A DNA stretch of 64,000 nt from Reticulascus tulasneorum (taxonomy: Eukaryota > Ascomycota > Sordariomycetes > Glomerellales > Reticulascaceae): contig LSAX01000002.1 in assembly GCA_001557505.1 (NCBI GenBank), forward strand, positions 2,232,001 through 2,296,000. Direction: 5' to 3'. The position numbers were made by a program, and so were the translations under genes. Positions 24,058 through 34,568 of the stretch are shown one piece after another (position 1 is the stretch's first letter; each line of letters starts with the position of its first letter). The notes beneath the pieces were generated by a model, which worked only from the letters and a program-made list of their open reading frames with translations, did no database searches and had not been told where the DNA came from.

Positions 24058-25407
24058 ATGTCCGACGCGCAACTCGACTCCCTCGTGAAGGGAGCGCCTC
24101 CTCCCGGCAAGGAGACCAAGAGCGTGGGGGGACCCAGCGGCGTCACTTCCAGCACCTCTAAACAGGGTGACCCGTTGAGCCATACGCCAAGCTCACCGTC
24201 CATGATCTATCTCAATCTCCTGATCCTCGAAGCATCCCTTCGCGCACAGTATCTCGAGCTCCGAGCTCGCCGACGACACCATACCTTCTTCTTCACACTT
24301 TTGACGGCCTGGATTTTCGGCTTCGGCTACGCACTGTTTCTCGCACCGCGAGAAGATGGACGAGGTGTGGGCGGCTCCGTATATTGGGGGGTGGAGATGG
24401 TTGAGAAGTTGTGCTTCATGGGCGGCGTTATGACTGCCATTCTTGTTTGGGCTACGGGAATATGGGACAGAGGTATCCGGTGGCCTCGGAGGTGGTTTCA
24501 AATATCGAATAGAGGACTGCGAGGGTTCAACTGCAAACTCGTCATCATGCGACGATCATGGCTGGCAGAAATGGGCTCAACACTTGGGTTTTTCCTGACC
24601 TACGGGCTTTTCTCCCATACAGCTAGCTCTTCGTACCGATATGTCGAGCCATCGATACTACGACAAGTTGAGAAAGAGTTGAATCTTACGGTGGAGGGCC
24701 ATCCTACGCTCCCGATTGTCAGCGAAGACGAGGAAAGGGGCGGGCATGAAGAGGACCTTGCGCCAGGGGGAGATTATGTCAAGCTGCTTCTGCTAGCGAA
24801 GCCATTTACGCCGACATTTAGGGAGAACTGGGAGCTTTACCGTACCGAATACTGGGAAAAGGAGAACGAGCGCCGGGCCTCGATACAGTCCAAGCTCGCA
24901 GAGCGCGATCGCCAGCTCGCGAAACAGAGATGGGGCCTATTCTGGTGGCTACCTTGGCATCAACCTGTCCCGGCGCATCCCCACGTGCATGCCCATGTGC
25001 ACGCCCACCACGCACGCACAGATCCAGAAAAGATCGGAAGTCTCCACCCGCGAGCTTCAGTCATAGAGAAAGAGCACAAACGCCGAAGCAGCAATGCGCG
25101 TCGAAATTCAACCAGCTCATCACGAAGCCAAACCCCGACGGTCGAGCTGGAGGAGGCCTCCGTCACCCGCAAAGCAAGCACGGCGTCGAATGCGTCCGAT
25201 AAGCGCCGGAAGAAGCTCTCATCCGGGTCAAGGTCCAAGCGGCCGACTGTGGAGTCGCGATCTGTGACGCCGGAGATTCCGTCGCCGTTGGCGAAAGAGA
25301 GCATCTTGAATGATATGGTAGGATCTGGTGCTGAAGGCACCAGGAGTTTGAGGAACTCATCTTCAAAATCAAGCGTGGGATCGGGGAAGGAGAAGCAGCG
25401 TTTGTGA
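24058..25407 (+). CDS. spo7: Spo7-like regulatory subunit of the Nem1-Spo7 phosphatase
   Basis: ER/nuclear-envelope membrane protein that partners the phosphatase Nem1 to dephosphorylate lipin (Pah1/Ned1), steering phosphatidate toward diacylglycerol and limiting nuclear-membrane growth. Single exon, 449 aa. ATG at 24058 (context AAACATG) is the first in-frame methionine of the frame. Conserved core: SPSMIYLNLLILEASLRAQY just before two membrane segments, TLLTAWIFGFGYALFLA and CFMGGVMTAILVWATGIW, then WPRRWFQISNRGLRGFNCKL. A third hydrophobic stretch (STLGFFLTYGLF) follows. The C-terminal ~170 residues are charged, with a His-rich patch (PHVHAHVHAHH) and a Ser/Arg/Lys-rich tail likely to be phosphorylated; this extension is longer than in yeast Spo7. 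Neighbours are a Cld1-type lipase (divergent) and a PLD-like gene (same strand, 771 nt downstream). Confidence 0.92.
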   Translation: MSDAQLDSLVKGAPPPGKETKSVGGPSGVTSSTSKQGDPLSHTPSSPSMIYLNLLILEASLRAQYLELRARRRHHTFFFTLLTAWIFGFGYALFLAPREDGRGVGGSVYWGVEMVEKLCFMGGVMTAILVWATGIWDRGIRWPRRWFQISNRGLRGFNCKLVIMRRSWLAEMGSTLGFFLTYGLFSHTASSSYRYVEPSILRQVEKELNLTVEGHPTLPIVSEDEERGGHEEDLAPGGDYVKLLLLAKPFTPTFRENWELYRTEYWEKENERRASIQSKLAERDRQLAKQRWGLFWWLPWHQPVPAHPHVHAHVHAHHARTDPEKIGSLHPRASVIEKEHKRRSSNARRNSTSSSRSQTPTVELEEASVTRKASTASNASDKRRKKLSSGSRSKRPTVESRSVTPEIPSPLAKESILNDMVGSGAEGTRSLRNSSSKSSVGSGKEKQRL

Positions 25408-26178
25408 TTAAGGTATACGTAATCAGTACTCTATGCAATTGATATACACCGTCAGATGACGCTCGCTTCTTGCGATACCCTGCTCCAAGCCAGTCCTCAA
25501 GCATGAAAGATTTAAGACGCCGCGCAACAGAAATGTCTAGTTCTTTAATGGTTCACAGCCCGCCTGAAGATGAGAGATCAACACGGTGCTCCTGGCCGTA
25601 TTGGCTTAATCCACGTCTTGGAGCAAAAGCTTGTGGCCATGCCCAGTCCTAGATCTCCACAGTAGCAGAACCGCCACAAGGGGATTCCATCACGTCAGAA
25701 ATGTGCAAACTATCTCTTCAACATCATGAAATCTCACGTTATGGCTGTTTGGGTGAACAGTCATCTTCCCAGTACGCCGTGTATCCGGGCCACAAAGAAG
25801 CAGTGAATATAGTTGCCTCTCTTCAATGTGAACCGAACTTGGAGTATCGACCATAGAACTATCGTCATAGCTTCTATTCATCACATCAGTCCTCTCCCGG
25901 AACCAGGGTTTCGGCAGAGGACTCCGAGCTAGTTCAAAGTATCGTTCCGTCCAGGCCGAGTCCAGAGCAGCGAGGTCTCGGGCATTCGGCACTGTGATGA
26001 CGTTTCGCCGGCTCGACCCGGCGGATCGGGCAACCCCACTAGGCGCCATTGGATCTGGGGGAAGCAGGTGGCGTAACCCTTGGCACAGTAAAGCCTGTTT
26101 TGACATCGTCAACTCACGTACCTTGCTTGCAAGCGCTCCCCAGCGCCGCTAACAAGACCCCGAATCTCACGCCTGTGT
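25408..26178. other. Intergenic between the SPO7-like and PLD-like genes
   Basis: Contains the SPO7 3' flank and the PLD promoter, plus one doubtful minus-strand reading frame (25690-26106) listed separately. Confidence 0.5.
25690..26106 (-). CDS. Doubtful small open reading frame, unknown product
   Basis: ATG at 26104-26106 opens a 138-codon uninterrupted frame beginning MSKQALLCQG. Composition is fairly protein-like (for example VPNARDLAALDSAWTERYFE), and it lacks low-complexity runs, signal peptide or membrane segments. No known domain is recognised. Its start lies only 72 nt from the start of the divergent PLD-like gene, so it would share that promoter. It could equally be chance; conservation in relatives would decide. 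Confidence 0.22.
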   Translation of the reverse strand: MSKQALLCQGLRHLLPPDPMAPSGVARSAGSSRRNVITVPNARDLAALDSAWTERYFELARSPLPKPWFRERTDVMNRSYDDSSMVDTPSSVHIEERQLYSLLLCGPDTRRTGKMTVHPNSHNVRFHDVEEIVCTFLT

Positions 26179-28679
26179 ATGCAGCCAAGATGGTTTCTTC
26201 TCTACTTATTACTAGCAGCGCTCGCTCAATCCAAGTCCGCCATGACTCTCAGATACTACCTCGGGAACGCGTTCAACGTTCTGTTTGAAGTCTTCGTCAT
26301 ATTCCCGTACAGTGCTCTAACTATTCCGAGACAGCGATTGCTGCCGCCTACAAACCAGATTATGAAGGGGACCCAAGATGGACCCGAAAACATCAGTGAT
26401 GAATTGTATCGCTTGTGTACTTCCAGCGAAACTGTCTCGTCGCTGCTAGCCGCAGATCCGCTTCTTGCACCAGGAGATGCATGGAAGAAGCTCTACGGCC
26501 ATGGGTTGAAGCATTACCGCCATGAAGGGGCAGTCCAGGACGACCATGTCGAGGGTCAATCCGCGAAGGAGAAGATCCTCAAATGTGGGAAATGGGGCTC
26601 CACTACACCCAGCGATCTATTTTTGACGGTGAGCTTTCTTTCAAACATGTGCTGGCTCACTAACTGGTCCTAAAAGATCTATGCGGACGCGCTAAAAACC
26701 ATCGAGGACGACACAGCGCAGGCTTTGGTAAGCCCGCCATTGATGGGCAGCTCTGGCACCATACCCTTGACCGTGATCTCCGTGTAAGCCATAAACCCAA
26801 AGTATGATCCGAATTATCGTCGCTCATAAGTTACCAGAATACCGGATATTGCGCGTCACATGGCTAATCTTATTGTCCGCGCGGAGAAAGAAGTTATCGT
26901 TGCCACAAATTACTGGCAAAATGGTGTGGCGGCAAAGTTCGTTACCAATGCCATCAGGGAGCTCTCAATCCGAGCAGGAAAGCGTGGCACGAGAGTTGTG
27001 GTGAAGATCATATACGACCGAGGGAGCGCAAAGCAGGTCATAGAGCCTCATTATATTGTCTCGGAAAAGGAGTTTACTAGTAACGCAGTTGGACTACCTC
27101 CTCGAGCCGAGATTCCCAACATCGATATGGAGGTGATGAACTACCACCATCCGATGTTGGGCACATTCCATTCCAAGTTTATGGTCGTGGATCGGAAGAT
27201 TGCGATCTTGCAGAGCAACAACATCCAGGACAACGACAATCTTGAGATGATGGTGCATTTGGAGGGGCCGATTGTTGATTCGATCTACGATATGGCGCTC
27301 ATCTCGTGGCACAAGAAACTTGAGCCGCCCCTGCCCAGTTACAATTCGCCAGCGATAGACGGTGGATTGGGAAGCTGGGGTGAGGGCCATGATGCACTTT
27401 TTACACCTGAGGGGACTCTTAAGGGACATTCAGCCGTGCTGACTCCAAACAAAATGACCTGGACTCAAGCCTATGGTCAGAGAGATAGCCAAAAGAAGGT
27501 GAACGGAGCCGACGTAATGACAGGCCCAACCACCACAGACAGTACCACGCACCCTGTGAATGAGGAGATCAAACCAGAGGGCGGCCAGATTTCGGGTCCG
27601 ATTTCAACGGGTCGAGGGCCTGACAGGGCAGCCAACGACCTGCTCGAAGATGGTGCACAAGCGATACCCCAGACTCAAATCGATCACCCTATTGCAGACA
27701 AGGACCTACTCCCGGAACAGACAAGCGAAGAGCCATTGTACGATGAAGATATTGCGGGCGAAGTGGCGCGAGTCCAAGTGTCAGTGTCTCCTAAAGCCGG
27801 CGAAACTAGGATGCAAGCTGTCGCGCGTCATCTAAACCACACCACCAACGTGGGTTTCGAAGGAGAAGCCCCTGATTGCTCCTCACACGAAGCTATGACG
27901 CCTTACATTCCACAACCAACTCATAAGCCATTTCCCATCGCCATGGTATCTCGGCCTCCATATGGCACTCCGAAGCACAAGTCGGTGTCTAATCCACAGA
28001 ACGAGGCATGGCTGTCATCGCTGCGGAATGCCAAGAAAAATGTCTTCATCCAGTCACCAACACTGAACGCTGAGCCCCTGGTCCCCGCTATCATTGAAGC
28101 ATGTGAGCGGGGGATTGATGTGTACTGTTACATATGTTTGGGATATAACGATGCTGTGAGTTCGGCCTCTGATGACTGATAATACACACTAACAACATCT
28201 AGGGCGAGCTCCTCCCCATGCAAGGGGGTCATAATGAAATGGTTGCCCACAAAATGTATGCCACTCTCTCCGCTCCAGGGAAGCTACGCCTCCACTACTT
28301 TTGGTATGTCGCAAAGGACCAGAAGAAGCCCATCCTGCAAGTCCAGAAGCGCCGGAGCTGTCACATTAAGCTCATGATTGTGGATGAGCATATTGGAATC
28401 GTGGGTAGCGGTAATCAGGACACGCAGAGCTGGTTTCACAGCCAAGAGACCAACATCATGATCGATAGCGCGGACGTATGCAGGAGCTGGATCGACGGGC
28501 TGAGAAGGAACCAAAACACGCATATTTACGGAGCTTTAAGTCAAGAAGACGGTGTCTGGAGAGATGAAAACGGGAAAGAGGCGGATGGGGTGATTGGTGT
28601 TGATCCGGGGAGGTTCAGTTGGGCGACGGGACTCGTTGGTGCAGTGAAGAGAGTTCAGGGGAAGGGTGGATTTGGCTAA
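26179..28679 (+). CDS. Phospholipase D-like protein with two HKD motifs
   Basis: PLD-superfamily enzyme, expected to hydrolyse or transfer phosphodiesters of phospholipids through two histidines. Exons 26179-26628, 26677-26783, 26838-28155 and 28203-28679 give 783 aa. The introns (48, 54 and 47 nt) start GTGAGC, GTAAGC and GTGAGT and end AAG, CAG and TAG. First motif HSKFMVVD at H297-K299-D304, followed by QSNNIQDNDN; second HIKLMIVD at H679-K681-D686, followed by GSGNQDTQSW. Both are complete, so an active enzyme is likely. The N-terminus (MQPRWFLLYLLLAALAQSKS) is a signal peptide or membrane anchor. Between the halves lies a ~150-residue acidic, Pro/Gln-rich linker that looks disordered. 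It lacks the PX/PH domains of Spo14-type PLD and belongs to a fungus-specific two-HKD family. It sits beside the SPO7-like and CLD1-like genes. Confidence 0.92.
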
Positions 28680-28946
28680 TGACTCCCAAGCTTACGACAG
28701 TTTCAGTCGTTATACGCAAATCACTGGCTATTGTATATACTTGGCAACAAGTTACGGATCGCTACTACTATAATTACTAAAATTACGAGCCTGACGATGG
28801 GTCTAGACAGAGGGTCGGTAGCGGGGAGGGATATTTTTGCTGAATTTTTGAACCAAAGCACTCTATTTCGATTGCATACCTGACACTAGCTACTAGAATA
28901 AGAAACCGAAAAAAGAAAATGAAAAAGCCAATACAAACACCTCGCA

Positions 28947-30563
28947 TCAGCGGTCTCTTTCCGACATATGGAGTCCAGTGTGATCACATGCGTCTGTCTC
29001 ATACGAAGCAGTAGAGGTGGTGTATGGTGAAGAAACCCCGATTCCATGCTCATTGTGTGGTGAGTGGCGTATAACAGGCCACGCTTGTAGCACTCCAGCT
29101 GCTTCAAGGAAGTCATCCTCCGATTGTATGCCTTGAATGGCGAGTCGCATGAGTATCCTTGCTAGCTGGTAAACAGGAGGATAGGCAAGGCGGATGTACT
29201 CAGGGCCAGCAGCATCTTCAAACAAAGCCTTGAGCTCGCGGTTTTCAAAAGTCTTGGGTACATTGTCGGCAGATCTCTCATCGTCGGCGTCCCAATTCCA
29301 GATCCAGAAGGGTGGTGCACAGGTCATGAAGCTCGGGGCAAAGATAGCGCTATCCCAATCAAGTATGGCAGAGAGGACGGGCTGGTCAGCATCTGCAGCC
29401 GGGTTGACTAGAATGTTGCGAGGTGCAAGATCAAGATGGCATAGTGAGTTCTTGTTGATGCCAAACCACCCATCGGCACTCATCTCCAAAGCTATTTGGG
29501 AAAGTCGCCGCATCACAGGTGGTAAGACACCGCTTGGGTCTTGCTCTAAAGCCTTTGCCCTATGAAACCGGAAACCATTTGTCATCAGCTCGCAGACTGT
29601 TTGAGCGGCTGGGGCGTTCCTGTAAGTCGAAGCCCGTCGACGGTTCGCAGACGGCAGCGGTTCAATATAAATCGGCGCCTCGAGGCTCTGATCGCCCTCA
29701 GGGAACACAACAGCCCCTGCAACTCTGCTCCGAATGTTCAGCATGTGCCGAAAGACGCTGCCAAGCTCCCGAGCAAATTTGCAACGGTCGTGGTGGTTCA
29801 TGTCCAGATAGGCAAAGCCATCACTTCCTGAGATTCGCTTTTGGATCATGTATGGTCGAGCTAGCGCATTGTTGTCCGTCGCATCGAATCGCACAACCTC
29901 AGGGGTCGGAATTCTGGAGTGTCGATACAGAAATTGCAGCACAGCAACATCATTGAACAGGTTCGCGTCTGCGAATCTTGGGATTCGCAAAATATACTGT
30001 TCATCCTCAGAGTTCTCAGGCCATGAAAGCCCAATGACACGGTTGTAGCTGCCACCAGAGAGTCGTTCCACTAGGATCTCCTGTGGTGGTGCAACAGGCC
30101 ATATAGTTCGCGAAAATTCTAGAACACGAGACCGATACGTATTGAATGGCTCATGTTGGAACATCAGGGTAGAGGTGCGAGACCCACTGCTGGCAACTGA
30201 ATCGGAGTCCGAGTCCCAGTCCGAGTCCGAATCAGAGTCAGAGTCGGGAAGTGGGACTGAGGCAGGGTCTCTTGGTAAAGGCGAACAAGGTCGTGGCCTA
30301 GGTGTCGACACCACGGTAGATGAATCAGAGTCAGAGTCAGAGTCAGGACGTGAGACTGAGGCAGGGTCGTTTGGTAAATGCGAACTATGTCGTGACTCAG
30401 GTGCCGAAACTAGGATAGAATCACAGTCAGTATCTGGGTCTCCCACAACGAAGACGTTTGGGTTTGGAAGTGCTTGTGTGTCAGACTCAGATGTCACAAT
30501 TGGCATTTGCTGAAGAGACATGCCAGATATCTCAAGCTTTCTGGAAGAGTAACACACGCCCAT
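28947..30563 (-). CDS. APH/choline-kinase-fold phosphotransferase with N-terminal Ser-Asp repeats
   Basis: Aminoglycoside-phosphotransferase-like small-molecule kinase; fungal substrates are unknown. Single exon, 538 aa, ATG at 30561-30563. Residues 150-500 carry the kinase fold: glycine-loop-like ERLSGGSYNRV (166-176), brace region YILRIPRF (190-197), catalytic HLDLAPRN (376-383) with D378 and N383, and the metal-binding LDWD (401-404), all intact. The N-terminal ~140 residues are unusual: two imperfect copies of a unit ending DPASV.PDSDSDSDS followed by alternating Ser-Asp, likely disordered and acidic. A TATA element lies 133 nt upstream. The 1.3-kb divergent gap to the HET gene and the repeat-rich N-terminus suggest an accessory, fast-evolving gene. 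It is not a resistance gene by any evidence here. Confidence 0.9.
   Translation of the reverse strand: MGVCYSSRKLEISGMSLQQMPIVTSESDTQALPNPNVFVVGDPDTDCDSILVSAPESRHSSHLPNDPASVSRPDSDSDSDSSTVVSTPRPRPCSPLPRDPASVPLPDSDSDSDSDWDSDSDSVASSGSRTSTLMFQHEPFNTYRSRVLEFSRTIWPVAPPQEILVERLSGGSYNRVIGLSWPENSEDEQYILRIPRFADANLFNDVAVLQFLYRHSRIPTPEVVRFDATDNNALARPYMIQKRISGSDGFAYLDMNHHDRCKFARELGSVFRHMLNIRSRVAGAVVFPEGDQSLEAPIYIEPLPSANRRRASTYRNAPAAQTVCELMTNGFRFHRAKALEQDPSGVLPPVMRRLSQIALEMSADGWFGINKNSLCHLDLAPRNILVNPAADADQPVLSAILDWDSAIFAPSFMTCAPPFWIWNWDADDERSADNVPKTFENRELKALFEDAAGPEYIRLAYPPVYQLARILMRLAIQGIQSEDDFLEAAGVLQAWPVIRHSPHNEHGIGVSSPYTTSTASYETDACDHTGLHMSERDR
30199..30415 (-). repeat. Duplicated Ser-Asp-coding repeat within the kinase gene
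   Basis: Two imperfect direct copies of about 100 nt, each holding a (GAGTCA)n-type hexamer run (plus strand) and a shared flank reading ACTGAGGCAGGGTC. They encode DSDSDSDS blocks; the copies differ in run length, as expected of slippage-prone coding repeats. Confidence 0.8.
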
Positions 30564-30695
30564 CGTGTATAATGGGTTGCAGATAAACTGCAGGTGGATT
30601 ACGATTCAGATCTCAGAGGTCCACTTGGAAAAGGATGAGAATGTTTGTCTGCTTGCGATGACTCTTCCAGTTGACCACTCGCGCCTGGTGGCTCT

Positions 30696-30702
30696 TTTTA
30701 TA
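30696..30702 (-). promoter_or_regulatory. TATA box of the APH-fold kinase gene
   Basis: Reads CTTATAAAAAG on the minus strand, consensus TATAAAA, 133 nt before the start codon. Confidence 0.5.
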
Positions 30703-31793
30703 AGCAAGTTCTAGGATCTCCATTGTTTGAAATTGTTTGAAATTAAAGCATGAACAAGTACGAAGGACAATGAACAGTGACAAATAAACTCAGGACAGCA
30801 TCTACACAACAAGGTTGTCACTTCGACCTTTTGTTTGGTTTAGGCTAGTACAATCCATTGTTCGGAAATAGACGAACTGAAAAGTCGAGACAATTAAACC
30901 CAAAGCTCTTTGCAGCCAATCTATTCTCTGGGATGCAACTGTGGAATTGTGCCATAGGGGCGATTCAACTGAAAGTCCTGTCCTAGGAAGTTGTTCTAAC
31001 AGGTTCCTAGACTCCCACTTTCATCGACAGCTGTACTGGCTTCGAGTGTTTTATCACGGATTGTTCACCCTGAAGCTAGCAATCCTCGTCAAAGCTTGCA
31101 ATAACACGTCTACTAGCTGGTGAAAGCCATTGTTTTATCAATTTGTTTGGATAACGTCTAGTCACCGCTGAAATTTCCAGGTCCAAAATGCAGTACCACG
31201 GAACAGGGCCGAGAATGGCTTCATTAGACGTCATGATATTGTGGTTGACAAGCTATTATCAACTGTCCGGCAACTACGGTTCATTATAGAATGTTAGCTT
31301 GTGTGCATTGTCATCACTTGCTGTTAATCTTTCGGCCTCCTGTCGTGGTCGTTGCTAGCATATTTGATACAACTCCAAGTGTTGTGATGCTCCACTGCAG
31401 TTTGAGAAGGAACAATCATCGCTGTCTTGGCAAGAATGGTTAATTTAGACATCAGATACTATGCTGGATGATTGGGTGCTTCATATGAGATGTGAAAAGT
31501 TCTCAAGTGTGCGGGCGAACAAAGGCAGGCCGAAGGGTTGTTGAAGTAGACATAAACTCGATAGACATGTAATATCTACCCACAAGCATGTGTCTAGAAG
31601 CAAGCCTACGGTTGCCAATTTGGCCTCAGTACCTGATGTAGTATTATAATTACTTCATTTTAAGGAAGACAAGCCATAGAGTTTAGAAATTCATACCCCG
31701 GAGTAAAAGACAAATCCAATAAAGGGCTGCCGCAGAATATCCGCGCGGATCCCAGAAGATGAACCCATTTCTAGTTTGCGAACCTTAGTAAGA

Positions 31794-31800
31794 TATAAAT
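31794..31800 (+). promoter_or_regulatory. TATA box of the HET gene
   Basis: TATAAAT, 74 nt before the proposed ATG at 31874 and 197 nt before the alternative ATG at 31997. Confidence 0.45.
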
Positions 31801-31836
31801 TTGAGGAGATTTATTCGCTCAATCATTCTTTGCAAC

Positions 31837-31896
31837 ATGCGCTCTTATAGATGTAGAGAAGTTGGAGTTGCGGATGTTGCCGCGCCACATACGTGA
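31837..31896 (+). promoter_or_regulatory. Possible upstream short reading frame overlapping the HET start
   Basis: ATG at 31837 opens a 19-codon frame ending TGA at 31894-31896. It lies downstream of the TATA box and overlaps the ATG at 31874 in another frame. If translated it would favour reinitiation at 31997, making that the true HET start. Confidence 0.3.
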
Positions 31897-34329
31897 CAGT
31901 CAATATGTAGCTGAGCACCCTTCCCCTCTTCCTTCACCAGAGTCATTTTTATCTAATATAGCCAGAATATGTTCTCAGAATGCTGTATCACTGATAATGG
32001 AGGTGTTCGACCATTGCAGCCGTTGCGCTCATCGGCCTTGGGCGGCTAGAGAACTCGGGCCAATCCGAGATGGACTTTACAAATCTGAGGCACTGACCCT
32101 CCGCGAAAATGAGATTCGCGTGCTGGTTCTCCTTCCCGGGAAACGAGGGTTGATATTTGGGGATCCGATAGAATGCAGGCTAGAGAAGAGATTATTGCCT
32201 CGCAGGCCAAAAGCAGAGCAAGAACCTGAGAATATCATGTCGGAAACGGACAAGCCTGGGTACTCGGCTTTGTCTTATCAGTGGGGATCGCCTTACCACC
32301 CGCGACATATCCTTTGCAACAACATATGTTTCTACGTCACGCGCAATCTGTACTCCGTGCTCCATCATCTCCGAGATGAGTCAGAAAAGAGAGTTCTTTG
32401 GATTGACGCCGTTTGCATCAACCAGAGACATCCCGCAGAGCAGGGCCAGCAAGTCCAGAGGATGGGAGATATATATGCCCAGTCAAGCCACACCATAGTC
32501 TGGCTGGGCGAGTCGAGCCTTATCTCAAGGGAGGCATTCCATTCTTGCCAGATTTTCAGGCAGCAATTGGAGGAAAGCCAAAACTTGGATCAAGGAACAG
32601 CCCAGCGCCAAACCCCAAATGACAGTCTTGGATCCCGACTACTCACATGGACCCCTATACCTACATTGCTGCATATGTGGCGAGTCGGGAGCTGCATCCT
32701 TCTACTTCGGCGGCCATACTTCACGCGCATCTGGATCGTCCAAGAGATAGCTCTCAGCCCAAGCCTAGAGATCGTATGCGGAGCTGACCGGCTGTCCTTT
32801 CGAGACTTTGCCATGGGGATGATGACTACGCTGTTCACAGGGTTGGGTGGGACCAACGCCGCCAATCTGTCCAACATTCTAGCTGCCCGCTCTCTTCTAC
32901 CTTGGGTACAGAAGACAGGCCTCAATGACCCGTCTTGGCTTCTGGCTGAGCGGGCTAAGGATGAGATATGGGTAGAGAAGGATATTCTGACCCTGCTCAC
33001 CATTTTCGCCGGCAGCGATGCTACGGAGCCGGTGGACAAGGTCTTCGGACTGCTCGGGCTTGGAGAGGAGATTCGGCCGGGCAGCACGTACGGAGTACTG
33101 CCAGACTACTATAAAAGAAATCAGAGTCTCACCCAGGATACCCAGGGCCAGCAGAAGGCTTTGCACACAGCTCGAGTTTATACAAGTGTCGCCAGGTACA
33201 TTCTATGCCATCAGCAATCTTTGCGTCTCTTTGGATCTATCACCCACAGGCCAGAGAGTCAGACATTGAATTGGCTTGGACATCGGCGTGGGCTGGCCCA
33301 AACCCCGTCTGGCTCCCTGTCTCTACGGTTATCACCTGGGTTGCCATCGTGGGTACCCTACTGGCACAGCCGTGATCGCATGGCACATCCCATACGACCA
33401 CCTGCGAGCAAAGAAGCGGTTGTACCACACATTGGCGCAATTCAAGATACGCAGTAAGCCCCTTTTCGTTCTCATTCTCTCCTTCAGTGTCGTGTTTTTC
33501 ATTGCCCACGCAACCCTCTATACAAACACTAACACCAACCCAAAGTTCATCAACTCTCACTCTGCAAGGCCATCTTCTTCTTGTTGGCGACAGTGGGGAC
33601 TCGGACACAGTCGCATCCATAGGGGGAATATGCGACACAGAGACCGCAAACCGAAGCGTCTGGTTCCAGATCAAATCCGCCCTAACACTCATGGAATCAC
33701 ACCGAATCGAAACAATCAGCAGCTGGGTGGCTCAGTTCGAAACCAACAGTCCTTCCTTCTGGACTGAGTTCACCAATACAATCCAATGCGGCCATACACT
33801 CCCCGAGACCACAGTACAGGCAATCCCCAAGCTGCTCCTTCACTTCAGCCGCCGCGGGATTCGGACGCTTCCACCAATAATCCAGGCAATATACGGGTAC
33901 CTCGCTCTTAGAACTATCCATCTTAGCATCCGGCCCAGCTGGAATCTTCTCTGGATCGTGAGCTTGAACTGGGCAGCACTCTTCCCCTCGCTCTTCCTCG
34001 TCTGCTACGTCACCTACTCCGTCTTTCCTCAGCTTCTTATGCGGCCTAGTCCCGTCCAGGGAGCAAGCTACGATGTGTTCAAGGGGATGAGCTGCATGGA
34101 AATGAGAGTGATGGCGAGAATGAACTCTGGTAGATTGGTTTTGGCGCCCGCGGCGTGCTGCATCGGAGATGTAATCGCGCTATGTAAAGGCGGCGATGTT
34201 CCACTAATGTTGCGTGCTGTGACAAGGCACAAGAGCGAAGAGTTCAAGCTGGTGGGTGAGTGTTATGTTCATGGTGCGATGCCCCACGAGTTCGCAACTG
34301 AGCGATGTCATGAGATTCATATTTCTTAG
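31874..34329 (+). CDS. HET-domain (heterokaryon incompatibility) protein with a C-terminal membrane segment
   Basis: HET domains trigger programmed cell death after non-self recognition in filamentous ascomycetes. Exons 31874-33453 and 33546-34329 give 787 aa. The 92-nt intron has a GTAAGC donor, CACTAACACC branch and AAG acceptor; splicing joins IQDTH to SSTLTLQG in frame. HET hallmarks: IRVLVLLPG, YSALSYQWG (about 130-138), WIDAVCINQ, MGDIYAQSSHTIVWLG, RRPYFTRIWIVQEIAL and DKVFGLLGL, then LPSWVPYW. The C-terminus has one hydrophobic helix (LLWIVSLNWAALFPSLFLVC) and the family-typical end GRLVLAPAACCIGDVIALC...LVGECYVHGAM. Start uncertain: 31874 is the first in-frame ATG but has poor context; 31997 (MEVFDHC) has A at -3 and G at +4. 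No NACHT, WD40 or other partner domain is fused. Convergent with the Kelch gene, 239 bp apart. Confidence 0.9.
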
Positions 34330-34568
34330 TAAATTTCATGTTATTCAAGGAGGGTATTTTCCCCGTTACACCATGCAACTAATCGAGCACAATACATATA
34401 TCTGCGACAACTGACCCATGTTCCACAGTCGCATAACAATCTACTCACAAGTATGTACCCGAATCAAAATGATCGCATGATTAAACATGTAATTAAAGAT
34501 CAAAGACAAGCCCAACTTTTCATCAGTCGTGTCCTCGTATATTCGACTTTCAGACCCTGTTTGTCTGA

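Larger units (their letters stand above)
30564..31873. other. Divergent intergenic region between the kinase and HET genes
   Basis: About 1.3 kb, AT-richer than its surroundings. Holds a TATA element for each gene and one upstream short frame before the HET start. No supported gene. Confidence 0.55.
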
